From an uncultured Oscillibacter sp. (GTDB taxonomy: Bacteria; Bacillota_A; Clostridia; Oscillospirales; Oscillospiraceae), in contig CATOKC010000024.1 of NCBI GenBank assembly GCA_951800675.1, positions 1 to 31,251 of the forward strand: 31,251 nucleotides of DNA, written 5' to 3'. Position 1 is the first letter of the stretch, and each line of letters starts with the position of its first letter. Of the stretch, positions 8,812-16,908 are shown piece after piece. The position numbers were made by a program, and so were the translations under genes. The notes under the pieces were generated by a model that did no database searches, was not told where the DNA came from, and saw only the letters and a program-made list of their open reading frames with translations.

Positions 8812-9756
8812 ATGGCGAAATTTACAAAAATGCATGTCTATCCGGCGGAAGGCGGCGAAACGATACGCATCCCGGCTGCCACGGTGCAGGGCGAGCGCCC
8901 CGGTCCCCACGCGGTGATCACGGCGGGCATCCACGGGGGGGAATATCCCCCCGTCGCCGCCGCCATCCAGCTGTACAAGCAGCTGGACCCGGCACAGGTC
9001 TCCGGTACGGTGACGATCATCACGGTGTCCAACGTCAGCGCCTTTGAGCATCGCAGTATGTTTGTGACACCGGTGGACGGGAAGAATCCCAACCGCTGTT
9101 TCCCCGGCCGGGAGGATGGGAGCTATACCGAACGCATGGTATACTACTTATTCCGGGATTTTATTTCAAAGGGAGATCTTCACATAGACGCCCACTGCGG
9201 AGATCTGATCGAGTCCCTCGCCCCCTTTGCGGAATACAGCTGGGGTGTGGACCCGGAGGTGGATCGGAAATCCAAGGAAATCGCGGTGTATTACGGCCTG
9301 CCTAACGTGGTGGGGGAGCCGTGTGATTTGACGAAGGAGTACGCCGGGCTCAATTACGAAAACTCGGCCCGGCATGGGATTCCAAGCGCTCTGGTGGAGG
9401 CGGGCCAGCACGGTCAGCTGGAACAGGACGCCGTAGAGACCCACCTGGCCGGTATGAAAAATGTGCTGCGCCATTTCGGGGTGCTGGATGGAGAGGCCTG
9501 GGAGAATGATGGGTATGAGCTCTTTCAGGGCGTAACGGCTGTGGAGGCTCCCGTGCCCGGTATTTTTTACTGCCAGGTGAAGCCGGGAGACTATCTGAAG
9601 AAGGGGCAGAGCATCGGCCGGCTGGAGGATTATTTTGGTACTGCGCTGGGGGAGGTCTTTGCCCCCACGGATGGCAAGGTGCTGTACATAACCGATAATC
9701 CGGCCATGATCCAGGACGGGTTCATTCTGGACCTGGCGACAAAAGAAAAAATTTAA
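8812..9756 (+). CDS. Succinylglutamate desuccinylase/aspartoacylase family deacylase
   Basis: Zinc-dependent hydrolase of the M14-like AstE/AspA group, which removes acyl groups from N-acyl amino acids. It has 314 residues. The zinc ligands appear as H41 and E44 in GIHGGEYP and H128 in HIDAHCGDL. The C-terminal third (VPGIFYCQVKPGDYLKKGQSIG and onward) looks like the barrel-sandwich domain common to this family. AAGGAGG precedes the ATG, 9 bases after the binding-protein stop. Position between an importer and an amino-acid lyase suggests it releases a free amino acid from an imported acyl-amino acid. That role is inference. Confidence 0.88.
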   Translation: MAKFTKMHVYPAEGGETIRIPAATVQGERPGPHAVITAGIHGGEYPPVAAAIQLYKQLDPAQVSGTVTIITVSNVSAFEHRSMFVTPVDGKNPNRCFPGREDGSYTERMVYYLFRDFISKGDLHIDAHCGDLIESLAPFAEYSWGVDPEVDRKSKEIAVYYGLPNVVGEPCDLTKEYAGLNYENSARHGIPSALVEAGQHGQLEQDAVETHLAGMKNVLRHFGVLDGEAWENDGYELFQGVTAVEAPVPGIFYCQVKPGDYLKKGQSIGRLEDYFGTALGEVFAPTDGKVLYITDNPAMIQDGFILDLATKEKI

Positions 9757-9775
9757 TGGAAATGAGGAGAGCATT

Positions 9776-10954
9776 ATGAATCAGTATGCAAGACAGACCC
9801 AGCTTCTGTACCAGGGACATCGTATACCCGGAAAAATGGACGAGCCGGAGGCGGACGCCCTGTACCTGACCAGCGCCTTTAACGTAAAGGACCTGGACGA
9901 AATGGACTTCGTCTATGACGGGGGCGGGTTCGCCTACAACCGTACCAACAATCCCAATCGTACCGCGCTGGCCAACGCCATGACGTATCTGGAGGGTGGC
10001 GAGGACTCCATCATCTGCGGTTGCGGCATGGCGGCAATCACCACCGCGCTGTTGATGCTGGTCAAGCCCGGTGACCACATTTTGTCCGACATGACGCTCT
10101 ACGGCGAGACCATTGATTTTATGAAAATGGTGCTTGAGAAATTTGGCGTTGAGGTGACCTTCCTGGACTTTACCAGGCTGGAGCAGGTGCGGGCCGCCAT
10201 CCGCCCCAACACCAGGGTGTTTTATACCGAGACGGTCTCCAACCCCATGATGACGGTGGTGGACATCCGGGCTCTGGCGGAAATGAGTCATGCGTGCGGG
10301 GCAAAGCTGGTGGTGGACAACACATTTACCACCTCCGTCATGGTCCGTCCCCTGGACCTGGGAGCGGATGTGGTGGTCAACAGCCTGACCAAATTTTACA
10401 ACGGCCACAGCGACTGCCTGGCCGGCAGCGTGACCGGGTCGAAGGAGCTGGTGAAAAAGGCGTATGATCTGCAGGTGCTCCTGGGGACCAACGCGGACGC
10501 CTTTACCAGCTGGCTGGTGCTGCGGTCTCTGCGGACGCTGGACATGCGGGTGAAAAAGCAGATGGATAACGCCCAGAAGCTGGCCGCCGCGCTGGAGCAT
10601 GACCCCCGTATCGCCCGGGTGATCCATCCCAGTCTGGCTTCCCACCCCCAGCACAAGCTGGCCTCGGAGCAGTTCCACGGATATGGCGCGATGCTGAGTA
10701 TTGTCATGGCGGACGAGAGCAGAGAGAAGATGAACGCGTTTATGCGCCGGCTGGACCTGGTGCGCTACGCGATGACGCTGGGAGGGTTCCGGACGACCAT
10801 CGCCCATCCCACTACGTCGTCCCACGGGGATCTGAGCGAAGAGGAGCGCAGAAAGCTGGGAATCACCTTCGGGCTGGTGCGTGTTTCGGTGGGAATGGAG
10901 GACGTGGAGGACCTGATTCGGGACTTCCGCGAGGCGCTCTCGGTGTACGACTGA
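9776..10954 (+). CDS. Transsulfuration-family PLP enzyme (cystathionine/methionine gamma-lyase-like)
   Basis: Cys/Met metabolism PLP-dependent enzyme of 392 residues, a fold-type I aminotransferase relative. Visible family marks are YNRTNNPNRTALANAM, the cofactor-stacking tyrosine region SDMTLYGETIDF, and the PLP lysine K206 in VNSLTKFYNGHSD. The C-terminal block holds TTSSHGDLSEEERRKLGI and VRVSVGMEDVEDLIRDF, where the arginine binds the carboxylate. Members do gamma-elimination, beta-elimination or gamma-replacement, and the sequence alone does not decide which. A following 2-oxoacid:ferredoxin oxidoreductase favours a lyase that yields 2-oxobutyrate or pyruvate, for example methionine gamma-lyase. 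RBS GAGGAG precedes 9776. Confidence 0.92.
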   Translation: MNQYARQTQLLYQGHRIPGKMDEPEADALYLTSAFNVKDLDEMDFVYDGGGFAYNRTNNPNRTALANAMTYLEGGEDSIICGCGMAAITTALLMLVKPGDHILSDMTLYGETIDFMKMVLEKFGVEVTFLDFTRLEQVRAAIRPNTRVFYTETVSNPMMTVVDIRALAEMSHACGAKLVVDNTFTTSVMVRPLDLGADVVVNSLTKFYNGHSDCLAGSVTGSKELVKKAYDLQVLLGTNADAFTSWLVLRSLRTLDMRVKKQMDNAQKLAAALEHDPRIARVIHPSLASHPQHKLASEQFHGYGAMLSIVMADESREKMNAFMRRLDLVRYAMTLGGFRTTIAHPTTSSHGDLSEEERRKLGITFGLVRVSVGMEDVEDLIRDFREALSVYD

Positions 10955-10984
10955 TTGAAGCGGGATTCCATAGGAAAAGAGCGG

Positions 10985-11018
10985 GGCGGAGCTCATATGC
11001 TGGCATATGGGCTCCGCC
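10985..11018 (+). terminator. Long GC-rich hairpin between the lyase and oxidoreductase genes
   Basis: Arms 10985-11000 and 11003-11018 are 16 bases each and pair fully if one G-T wobble is allowed. There is no immediate T-tract (TTTTT comes about ten bases later). It could be a leaky terminator or a processing/stability hairpin that sets relative expression of the downstream cluster. Confidence 0.55.
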
Positions 11019-11060
11019 GTCCTAAAAGTTTTTGAAATACGAGGGACAGGAGCGGAAAGC

Positions 11061-11642
11061 ATGAAAAATGAAATGATAGAGATCCGCTGGCATGGGCGGG
11101 GAGGGCAGGGGGCCAAGACGGCGGCCCTGCTGCTGGCCGACGCCGCCTTCCATACCGGAAAATTTGTGCAGGGATTTCCGGAATACGGCCCGGAGCGCAT
11201 GGGAGCGCCCATCACTGCGTATAACCGCATCAGTGAACGGCGCTGTACGGTCCACTCCAACATCTATGAACCGGACTATGTCGTGGTGGTGGACGAGACG
11301 CTGCTCTCCTGTGTGGAGGTCACCGCGGGGCTGAAGCCGGAGGGAGCCATTATTATCAACTCCGGCAAGACCCCTCAGGCGCTGCGGGAGCTTTTAAAGG
11401 GGTATACGGGCCGGGTGTGCACCATAGACGCGGGCCGGATCAGCGAAGAGGAGCTGGGGAAAAATTTCCCCAACACCCCGATGCTGGCCGCGGTGGTAAA
11501 GGTGAGCGGTATTGTGGAGCCGGATGCGTTTGTGACCAATATGGAGCAGTCCTTCCGGCACAAGTTTGCGGCGAAGCCGCAGGTCGTGGAGGGCAATCTG
11601 CACGCCCTCCGGCGCGGTATGGAGGAGGTGCGAGTGGGGTGA
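11061..11642 (+). CDS. 2-oxoacid:ferredoxin oxidoreductase, gamma subunit
   Basis: Gamma (PorC/VorC-like) subunit of 193 residues. It starts MKNEMIEIRWHGRGGQGAKTAALLLADAA, the hallmark opening of the family, and contains GFPEYGPERMGAPITAYNRIS and DPDYVVVVDETLL-like text. The frame is open from 11007, but AGGAG eight bases before 11061 and the family start choose that ATG. The complex converts a 2-oxoacid and CoA to acyl-CoA, CO2 and reduced ferredoxin in the cytoplasm. Gene order gamma, delta, alpha, beta matches many four-subunit enzymes. Confidence 0.94.
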   Translation: MKNEMIEIRWHGRGGQGAKTAALLLADAAFHTGKFVQGFPEYGPERMGAPITAYNRISERRCTVHSNIYEPDYVVVVDETLLSCVEVTAGLKPEGAIIINSGKTPQALRELLKGYTGRVCTIDAGRISEEELGKNFPNTPMLAAVVKVSGIVEPDAFVTNMEQSFRHKFAAKPQVVEGNLHALRRGMEEVRVG

Positions 11643-11944
11643 GCTGGCAGGCAAGCGAAATGACGCCGAAGGTCACCTGGCGGGAGATCACGCCCGGCTG
11701 TGCGATTTTTGAAGGCGGGACCTCTGTGGCGGTGGAGACCGGAGACTGGAGGACCAAAAAACCGGTGCTCGACTGGGATAAATGCAGGCAGTGTCTTTTG
11801 TGCGCTCCGGTCTGTCCGGATATGTCCATTCCGGTGAAGGACGGGAAGCGGGGGGAATTCCAGTATTTTTTCTGTAAGGGCTGTGGGATCTGCGCCGAGG
11901 CGTGCCCGTTCCATGCCATTACGATGGTCCGGGATGAGAAGTGA
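11639..11944 (+). CDS. 2-oxoacid:ferredoxin oxidoreductase, delta (2x[4Fe-4S]) subunit
   Basis: Small electron-transfer subunit. From a GTG start at 11639 it has 101 residues. Cluster motifs are C49-x2-C52-x2-C55-x3-C59 and C79-x2-C82-x2-C85-x3-C89. The GTG overlaps the gamma stop as GTGA and has GGAGGAGG about ten bases upstream. The alternative ATG at 11660 has no good RBS and would shorten the N-terminus to MTPKVTWREI. It carries electrons from the beta subunit to external ferredoxin. Confidence 0.93.
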   Translation: MSWQASEMTPKVTWREITPGCAIFEGGTSVAVETGDWRTKKPVLDWDKCRQCLLCAPVCPDMSIPVKDGKRGEFQYFFCKGCGICAEACPFHAITMVRDEK

Positions 11945-11955
11945 GGAGGACGCGT

Positions 11956-13128
11956 ATGGGTATTCGAGAGAGACTTTCCGGCAATGAGGCCATTGCGTAT
12001 GCCATGAAGCAGATCGATCCTGATGTGATGGGGGCCTTTCCCATTACGCCGTCCACCGAGATTCCGCAATATTTTTCCTCCTATGTGGATAACGGAGAAG
12101 TGAACACCGAATTTATTGCGGTGGAGTCGGAGCATTCCGCCCTGTCCACCTGTATCGGCGCTCAGGCGGCCGGCGCCAGAGCGGTGTCCGCCACCTCCTC
12201 CTGCGGCCTGATCTATATGGCGGAGATGCTGTACGTGGCCGCGTCCAACCGCCTGCCCATTACGCTGGCAGTGAGCTGCCGGGCGTTGAGCGGGCCGATC
12301 AACATCAACAACGATCACTCCGACGCCATGAGCGTGCGGGACTGCGGCTGGCTCATGCTCTTTGCGGAGACCAACCAGGAAGCATATGACAACTATCTCC
12401 AGGCCATGCGCATTGGAGAGGCGGTGGGTCTGCCCATTATGATCTGCCAGGACGGATTTATCACCTCGCACGCCATCGAAAACATTGAACTGGTGGAGGA
12501 CGACAAGGTCAAAGCGTTTGTAGGGGAGTATACGCCTCAGCATACGCTGTTGAAAAATCCTATGGCGGTGGGACCCTATGCCACGCCGGTGTACTACATA
12601 GAGTCCAAGCGGCAGCAGGCGCAGGCGATGATAGACGCCAAACGTGTGGTTCGTGCGGTGGCGGACGAATTTGCCCGGATGACGGGGCGGCAATATGATT
12701 TGCTGGAGTGCTACCGGATGGAGGATGCGGAGCGGGCGATCGTGATCATGGGCTCCTCAGCGGGCACGGCCAAACAGGCGGTGGACGAACTGCGGGAGCT
12801 GGGGGAAAAGGTGGGTCTGATTAAGATCCGCTGTTTCCGTCCCTTCCCCGCGGAGGAGCTGGCCCAGGCGCTGCGGAATACGCTGGCGTTCGGGGTGATG
12901 GATAAAGCGGACAGCTTTAACGCCCACTGCGGGCCGATTTACGCGGAGACCGCCGCGGCGTTATATGCCCAGGGCATCGGCGCGCCGAAAGGGATCAGCT
13001 ATATTTATGGCCTGGGAGGCCGCGACGTACGGGTAGAGAGCATCAAGCGGGTCTTTTCGGATCTGGAGGAGATCTCCAGAACAGGAGAGACGGGCGAGAC
13101 CTATCGTTATTTGGATGTGCGTGAGTAA
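11956..13128 (+). CDS. 2-oxoacid:ferredoxin oxidoreductase, alpha subunit
   Basis: Alpha (PorA-like) subunit of 390 residues with the pyrimidine-binding transketolase fold (GNEAIAYAMKQIDPDVMGAFPITPSTEI, EFIAVESEHSALSTCIGAQAAGARA), followed by the CoA-binding-type C-terminal region (IKIRCFRPFPAEEL). GAGGAGG six bases before 11956 chooses this ATG over an in-frame GTG at 11941. The substrate-range residues are not something I can read reliably, so pyruvate, 2-oxobutyrate or branched oxoacids all remain possible. Confidence 0.95.
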   Translation: MGIRERLSGNEAIAYAMKQIDPDVMGAFPITPSTEIPQYFSSYVDNGEVNTEFIAVESEHSALSTCIGAQAAGARAVSATSSCGLIYMAEMLYVAASNRLPITLAVSCRALSGPININNDHSDAMSVRDCGWLMLFAETNQEAYDNYLQAMRIGEAVGLPIMICQDGFITSHAIENIELVEDDKVKAFVGEYTPQHTLLKNPMAVGPYATPVYYIESKRQQAQAMIDAKRVVRAVADEFARMTGRQYDLLECYRMEDAERAIVIMGSSAGTAKQAVDELRELGEKVGLIKIRCFRPFPAEELAQALRNTLAFGVMDKADSFNAHCGPIYAETAAALYAQGIGAPKGISYIYGLGGRDVRVESIKRVFSDLEEISRTGETGETYRYLDVRE

Positions 13129-13143
13129 GGAGGGAAACCGGGC

Positions 13144-14097
13144 ATGACCTACAATTTGAAACAGAATCTGGAGCGGGAGGAGCGGCTTTGCGGCGGACAC
13201 CGAATGTGCGCGGGCTGCGGCTCGCCCATAGCCATCCGGACGGTGCTGCGGCAGCTGGAGCCTGAGGACAAGGCTGTAATCACCGGAGCGACCAGCTGCA
13301 TGGAGGTCTCCACCTTTATGTATCCCTATACCGCGTGGAAGGACAGTTTTATCCATAACGCCTTTGAAAACGCCGCCGCCACCTGCTCCGGCGTGGAGAC
13401 GGCTTATCGGGTCCTGCGCAAAAGGGGGAAGGTGGACGGAAGGTATAAGTTTATTACGTTCGGCGGGGACGGCGGCACCTACGACATCGGCTTTCAGAGT
13501 TTGAGTGGCGCGATGGAGCGGGGGCACGACATAGTATATGTGTGCTATGACAATGAGGCTTATATGAACACCGGGATCCAGCGTTCCTCCTCAACTCCCT
13601 GGTTTGCGGATACCACCACAACGCCGGTGGGCAAAGCAGTCCCGGGGAAGCCGCAAAAGAAAAAGGACCTGACAAGAATTATGGCGAGCCATGGGATCCC
13701 ATATGTGGCGCAGACCGCATTCACCAAAGATTTTCAGGATATCAGCGTCAAGTCGCACAAGGCCATCTACACGCAGGGCGCAGCGTTTTTGAATGTTTTG
13801 GCCCCGTGTCCCAGAGGCTGGCGGTATCCCACGGAGAAGCTGATGGAAGTTACCAGGCTGGCGGTGGAGAGCTGTGTGTGGCCCCTGTATGAAGTGTGTG
13901 AGGGCGTGTACAAGCTGACCTACATGCCGAAAAAGAAGTTGCCTGTAGAGGAGTATTTGAAGATGCAGGGCCGCTTTGCCCACCTGTTTCGACCGGGGAA
14001 CGAATGGATGATCCAGGCGATACAGGAAGAGGTGGACCGAAACTGGGAGGAACTTCTGCACTTGTGCGGAGAGGCCTGTAGTGCGGAAAAGAGATAA
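13144..14097 (+). CDS. 2-oxoacid:ferredoxin oxidoreductase, beta (TPP-binding) subunit
   Basis: Beta (PorB-like) subunit of 317 residues. Cysteines C22 and C25 (MCAGCGSP), C52 (GATSCMEV) and a later cysteine can hold the proximal [4Fe-4S] cluster. The thiamine diphosphate motif begins FGGDGGTYDIG (GDG at 108-110) and ends DNEAYMNTG. It closes the plus-strand run, with a strong terminator 37 bases after the stop. Together with the three preceding subunits the enzyme appears complete and intact. Confidence 0.95.
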   Translation: MTYNLKQNLEREERLCGGHRMCAGCGSPIAIRTVLRQLEPEDKAVITGATSCMEVSTFMYPYTAWKDSFIHNAFENAAATCSGVETAYRVLRKRGKVDGRYKFITFGGDGGTYDIGFQSLSGAMERGHDIVYVCYDNEAYMNTGIQRSSSTPWFADTTTTPVGKAVPGKPQKKKDLTRIMASHGIPYVAQTAFTKDFQDISVKSHKAIYTQGAAFLNVLAPCPRGWRYPTEKLMEVTRLAVESCVWPLYEVCEGVYKLTYMPKKKLPVEEYLKMQGRFAHLFRPGNEWMIQAIQEEVDRNWEELLHLCGEACSAEKR

Positions 14098-14133
14098 GAG
14101 GGAAGAGTACGCTTATATACGAACGGCATGCCA

Positions 14134-14159
14134 AAAGGCGTTCCAAGCGGGGCGCCTTT
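14134..14159 (+). terminator. Intrinsic terminator of the oxidoreductase run
   Basis: An 11-bp stem (14134-14144 with 14149-14159, two G-T wobbles) around the loop AAGC is followed by ATTTATAT. It directly follows the beta subunit and marks the end of the intact chromosomal block. Confidence 0.8.
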
Positions 14160-14254
14160 ATTTATATCTGATAGGAGGGCATGAATATAGCCGCTAAAAG
14201 CGGCTGGCATTCCAGCTTCCCACCTATAAATCGCTGGTAGAAAATTGACCGGAA

Positions 14255-15053
14255 ATGCTCAAATTGAGACGCATTTCGACATTTGACACTTTCCGTTCGG
14301 CGCTTTTCCTCATTTTTATGGATGAAATCCTCTCCCTGGTAGGAGCAAGCCCCGACACCTGGGACTACGCAAAATCCTATCTGACCATCGTCAGCCTGGG
14401 TGGGCCGTTCGTGCTGATCTCCAACTGCTATTCCAATGTGATTCGTGCCGAGGGCCGGTCAAGCCAGGCCATGATGGGGCAAATCATTGGCAACCTGCTG
14501 AATGTCGTTCTTGACCCGATTATGATACTCGGTTTCGGGTGGAATATCGCAGGCGCGGCGATTGGGACGGTGATTGGAAATGCAGCTGGCGCTCTTTACT
14601 ACGTCCTCTATTTCGTGCGGGGCAAATCTATTTTGAGCGTCAGTATCAGGGACTTCACGCTGAAGGATCAAGTATGCGGCGGTGTTCTGGCGATCGGTGT
14701 TCCGGTTTGTCAATCAGATTGTAGGGGCGTTCTTGACGGACGCAAATGCCTACTCCTATACGGTGCAATTCTCCTGCATCCTGCTGACCACAAGCTCTCT
14801 GTTCGGTGTGTTCTATGTGCTGATCAACACGCTGCAAGCGGTGGGAGCCGCCACTCCCGCCCTGGTTATCAATTTGAGCCGTCAGGGGATTATCTTCATT
14901 CCGGCCCTGATCATATTGCAGGCGGCCATTGGTATCACCGGCCTTGTGTGGGCGCAGCCGGTGGCGGATATTCTTTCCATCGGTCTGGCACTGTTCCTCT
15001 ATGGCCGGGCTTCCCGGAAGATGATGCTTTTACAAATTTATTCTGCACTATAA
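14255..15053 (+). pseudogene. MATE family efflux transporter, truncated and internally deleted
   Basis: The first frame (14255 to about 14700) reads as the N-terminal half of a MATE transporter from the end of one helix onward: SLVGASPDTWDYAKSYLTI, ISNCYSNVIRAEGRSSQAMM, LNVVLDPIMILGFGWNIAGAA. From about 14700 the match continues in a different frame (IVGAFLTDANAYSY, LINTLQAVGAATPALVI, LVWAQPVADILSIGLALFLYG) to 15053. The beginning of the gene is missing. A stretch of roughly a hundred residues between GVLAIGVP and the C-terminal block is also missing, with a frame change at the join. The protein cannot be functional. Confidence 0.85.
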
Positions 15054-15282
15054 GCAGCTAATGGCCCTGTACGAAAGCGCGATCCGCTGTGTTGCCATGC
15101 GCCTGAACATCATGGAAAAGGAGGCGGACACCAATGGAACGCACAACCCGATTCGCTCCATTTCCAGCCGCATCAAGCAGCCTCTCAGCATCGATCGTAA
15201 ACTGCGAAACAGGGGGATGCCGCTCACAACGAAATCCATTATGGAGAACTTGCATGATGTGGCAGGAGTGCGGATATGCTTT
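15025..15282 (+). pseudogene. Small alarmone (ppGpp) synthetase, N-terminal fragment
   Basis: In the frame of 15061 the text FILHYKQLMALYESAI, NPIRSISSRIKQPLSIDRKL and MENLHDVAGVRI matches the start of RelA/SpoT-domain small alarmone synthetases of the YjbM/YwaC type. Homology stops at about 15282, before the catalytic ExD and synthetase motifs, and continues into unrelated sequence. Its 5' end overlaps the MATE remnant in another frame, so a deletion joined the two genes. Start codon and active site are absent. This is a dead fragment. Confidence 0.65.
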
Positions 15283-15350
15283 CTGAAACAGATACCAAAA
15301 TGCAGAAAATTGCAGAACAGCTTAATATGTTTGAAAATTGACACAGATAC

Positions 15351-15722
15351 CAGCAGGCCACGGTCATCACTGACTTCTCTGACTTGGAGCAGAGCGGGAA
15401 AGGTCATGCCATGACGCTGAACGGGGGAGCGATACCAAAAGACCAATACCAAGCTGTGGACGGTGGAAAGGAAGTCCTATAGCTCATCTAGGGCGGCGAC
15501 GGGGCCGTCACGCCCTCCGGCGAGGTCTCTATGACAACGGCATGGTGATAAAACAGTGCTACAACGGGCATCAGTTCCCTGCATATCTCTATGGCGGTCT
15601 CTTAATGGCGTTGGAGATTACCCTGAAGCGGGGGCTGGGAGAAGGGAGAACCAGAATATCTGTACCTCCCTGCCGTAGAACATCAAGTTGAGCGGGCACT
15701 GAATCGGTCTGTCGTCTGGTAG
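15351..15722 (+). pseudogene. Mobile-element accessory protein, broken by stops and frameshifts
   Basis: A decayed reading frame can be followed through three frames. It runs from VITDFSDLEQSGKGHAMTLN through PKDQYQAVDGGKEVL to amber codons at 15480 and 15489, then GGDG and TPSGEV. After a frame change it reads YDNGMVIKQCYNGHQFPAYL and YGGLLMALEITLKRGLGEG, and after another, EPEYLYLPAVEHQVERALNR. I recognise this from memory as a protein type frequent in clostridial conjugative elements, without a known function. A short tail frame just before it (15276-15343) is unassigned. Confidence 0.5.
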
Positions 15723-15777
15723 AAAATCTGAATCAGTTTGAGTTCGTTCCCGACATCCATACCCGGAGGAGTATGGC

Positions 15778-15951
15778 AGGCATACGTTTGCAACGGTGGC
15801 GCTGCAAAACGGAGTGGACATCAAAATGCTGTCCCAGATGCTGGGCCATTATTCCTCCGGCTTTACGCTGGATACCTATACCCACGTCACGACAAAAATG
15901 CAGCAGGAGGCGGCGGAAAAAATGGGCAGCTTTATGGAGATGGCGCTGTAA
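15778..15951 (+). pseudogene. Tyrosine integrase, C-terminal fragment
   Basis: The frame starting at 15778 reads RHTFATVALQNGVDIKMLSQ, then LGHYSSGFTLDTYTHVT, to a stop at 15949-15951. This is the end of a Tn916-type tyrosine recombinase: the histidine of the HxxR region, the LGH box and the nucleophile tyrosine in LDTYTHV. Everything upstream of the catalytic HDLRH block is missing; the preceding bases belong to the unrelated accessory pseudogene. No start codon is available, so it is not expected to be functional. Confidence 0.8.
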
Positions 15952-15956
15952 AAACC

Positions 15957-16008
15957 GTCCAATACATCTAGATCCGTCCATCGCTGAATGGGTCAGTTAA
16001 TGGGTCAC
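15957..16008 (+). repeat. 52-bp direct repeat, copy A (integrase end)
   Basis: Begins 6 bases after the integrase stop. It matches 16909-16960 at 44 of 52 positions. It contains AATGGGTCAGTT and AATGGGTCACTT, with a third AATGGGTC unit just beyond the end, a tandem period of 11. Short tandem units beside an integrase gene are typical of arm-type integrase binding sites; that role is inferred. Confidence 0.75.
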
Positions 16009-16042
16009 TTAATGGGTCGGAAAATCGGGGAAGCCAAAAAAG

Positions 16043-16088
16043 TTGCAAAAATCCGCTGAAATCATACGACCTCAGCGGATTTTTGCAA
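16043..16088. terminator. Perfect 17-bp bidirectional terminator hairpin
   Basis: Arms 16043-16059 and 16072-16088 are exact reverse complements of 17 bases with a 12-base loop. The arms carry A5 and T5 runs, so it can terminate transcription both from the integrase side and from the minus-strand recombinase gene to its right. Confidence 0.8.
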
Positions 16089-16165
16089 TAAGCGGTCAAG
16101 ATTGATTTTCCATTGAGGCCCTTGCGGCAGAACGATTTAACTGAAAATCTAATCAGCTCATGGTT

Positions 16166-16660
16166 TCAGAATGTCAGCTTCATGGCAACCTGATTTTGTG
16201 GCTCTTTTGAACGGCTGAGTTTCTCCTGCTGCACTGCTTTGAACATCTCATCAGAAATGATGGCCTCATGGGTTCCGGTATAGAGATACTGTTCCGTGAG
16301 GCCTTTGTTTTCGATCTGAACAGCGCCGGTACTGACTGTCTTTTGGAGGAGCACCCGTCCGGTATACTTCTCATTGGAGAGCAGTTTGTCAATCGCCTCC
16401 CGATTCCATTTGGGCCTTCCAGTGGGAGAGAGAATGCCTTGCCACTCCAATCCAGCAGCAATTTTTCCAAGGCTACCACCTGCAAGGTACTGTTCAAATA
16501 TCCAGCGTACTACCTGGGCCTCCCCGGGATTCACTGTCAGTTCACCATCAGGATCAGCTTCATATCCATAGCATTTGCGGTGAGCCATCTTGGAACTGCC
16601 ATCCTGAAACCTTTTCCGAAGACTGTTTTTGATTGCCCCACTTTTCTGAATTGCGTTCAT
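16166..16660 (-). CDS. Stand-alone recombinase domain of a large serine recombinase
   Basis: The product has 164 residues and matches the middle Recombinase domain (PF07508 type): CYGYEADPDGELTVNPGEAQ, VVRWIFEQYLAGGSLGKIA, GRPKWNREAIDKLLSNEKYTG, then TGTHEAIISDEMFKAVQQEK. The N-terminal resolvase domain with the catalytic serine and the C-terminal coiled-coil are both absent, so it cannot recombine DNA alone. Yet the ATG at 16660 has AAGGAGG six bases upstream and the frame is intact, so it may be expressed. It could be a remnant, a DNA-binding regulator of recombination, or one half of a split recombinase. Confidence 0.8.
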   Translation of the reverse strand: MNAIQKSGAIKNSLRKRFQDGSSKMAHRKCYGYEADPDGELTVNPGEAQVVRWIFEQYLAGGSLGKIAAGLEWQGILSPTGRPKWNREAIDKLLSNEKYTGRVLLQKTVSTGAVQIENKGLTEQYLYTGTHEAIISDEMFKAVQQEKLSRSKEPQNQVAMKLTF

Positions 16661-16686
16661 TGTGATCCTCCTTCAATAATAAAAGT

Positions 16687-16708
16687 GCCGCAGTGAAACC
16701 ACTGCGGC
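16687..16708 (-). terminator. Perfect 9-bp hairpin upstream of the recombinase-domain gene
   Basis: Arms 16687-16695 and 16700-16708 pair perfectly around a 4-base loop. On the minus strand it is followed by a TTTT tract, so it should stop transcription coming from the tRNA remnant before the recombinase-domain gene. Confidence 0.65.
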
Positions 16709-16738
16709 GCAACAGATCTTGTTTGTTCTATTTAAAAA

Positions 16739-16773
16739 GTTGGCAGACTACCCCCTTGGTGTAGCCTGTCAAC
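16739..16773 (-). other. Hairpin just downstream of the tRNA remnant
   Basis: Arms 16739-16751 and 16761-16773 pair over 13 positions with one wobble and one mismatch. On the minus strand it begins 7 bases after the tRNA CCA and is followed by TTTTTAAA. It is probably the old tRNA terminator. Confidence 0.45.
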
Positions 16774-16779
16774 TTATCA

Positions 16780-16833
16780 TGGTCCGAGCGGCGGGATTTG
16801 AACCCACGGTCTCTTGGACCCGAACTAGGCTCG
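16780..16833 (-). tRNA. 3' fragment of a class II tRNA (Leu-like)
   Basis: On the minus strand the sequence shows, in order, a variable arm (GGTC-CAAGA-GACC), a T-arm (GTGGG TTCAAAT CCCGC), the acceptor strand CGCTCGG, discriminator A and encoded CCA. A long variable arm plus discriminator A points to tRNA-Leu. The 5' half is not found to the right, where the sequence switches to AT-rich DNA. Integrases of this kind commonly target tRNA 3' ends and leave such duplicates, so this is probably an attachment-site remnant rather than a working tRNA. Confidence 0.6.
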
Positions 16834-16908
16834 TATTTTCCAATACGTTATAATAGGTCCAAAATAGGGGATATTCTGCTCATTTGACCACTTTAACAAG
16901 CCTGAAGT

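Noticed and set aside
14182..14241. Tiny ORF after TAGGAGGGC
   Set aside because: The Shine-Dalgarno would be only 2-3 bases from the ATG, the product is under 20 residues, and no homology is recognised.
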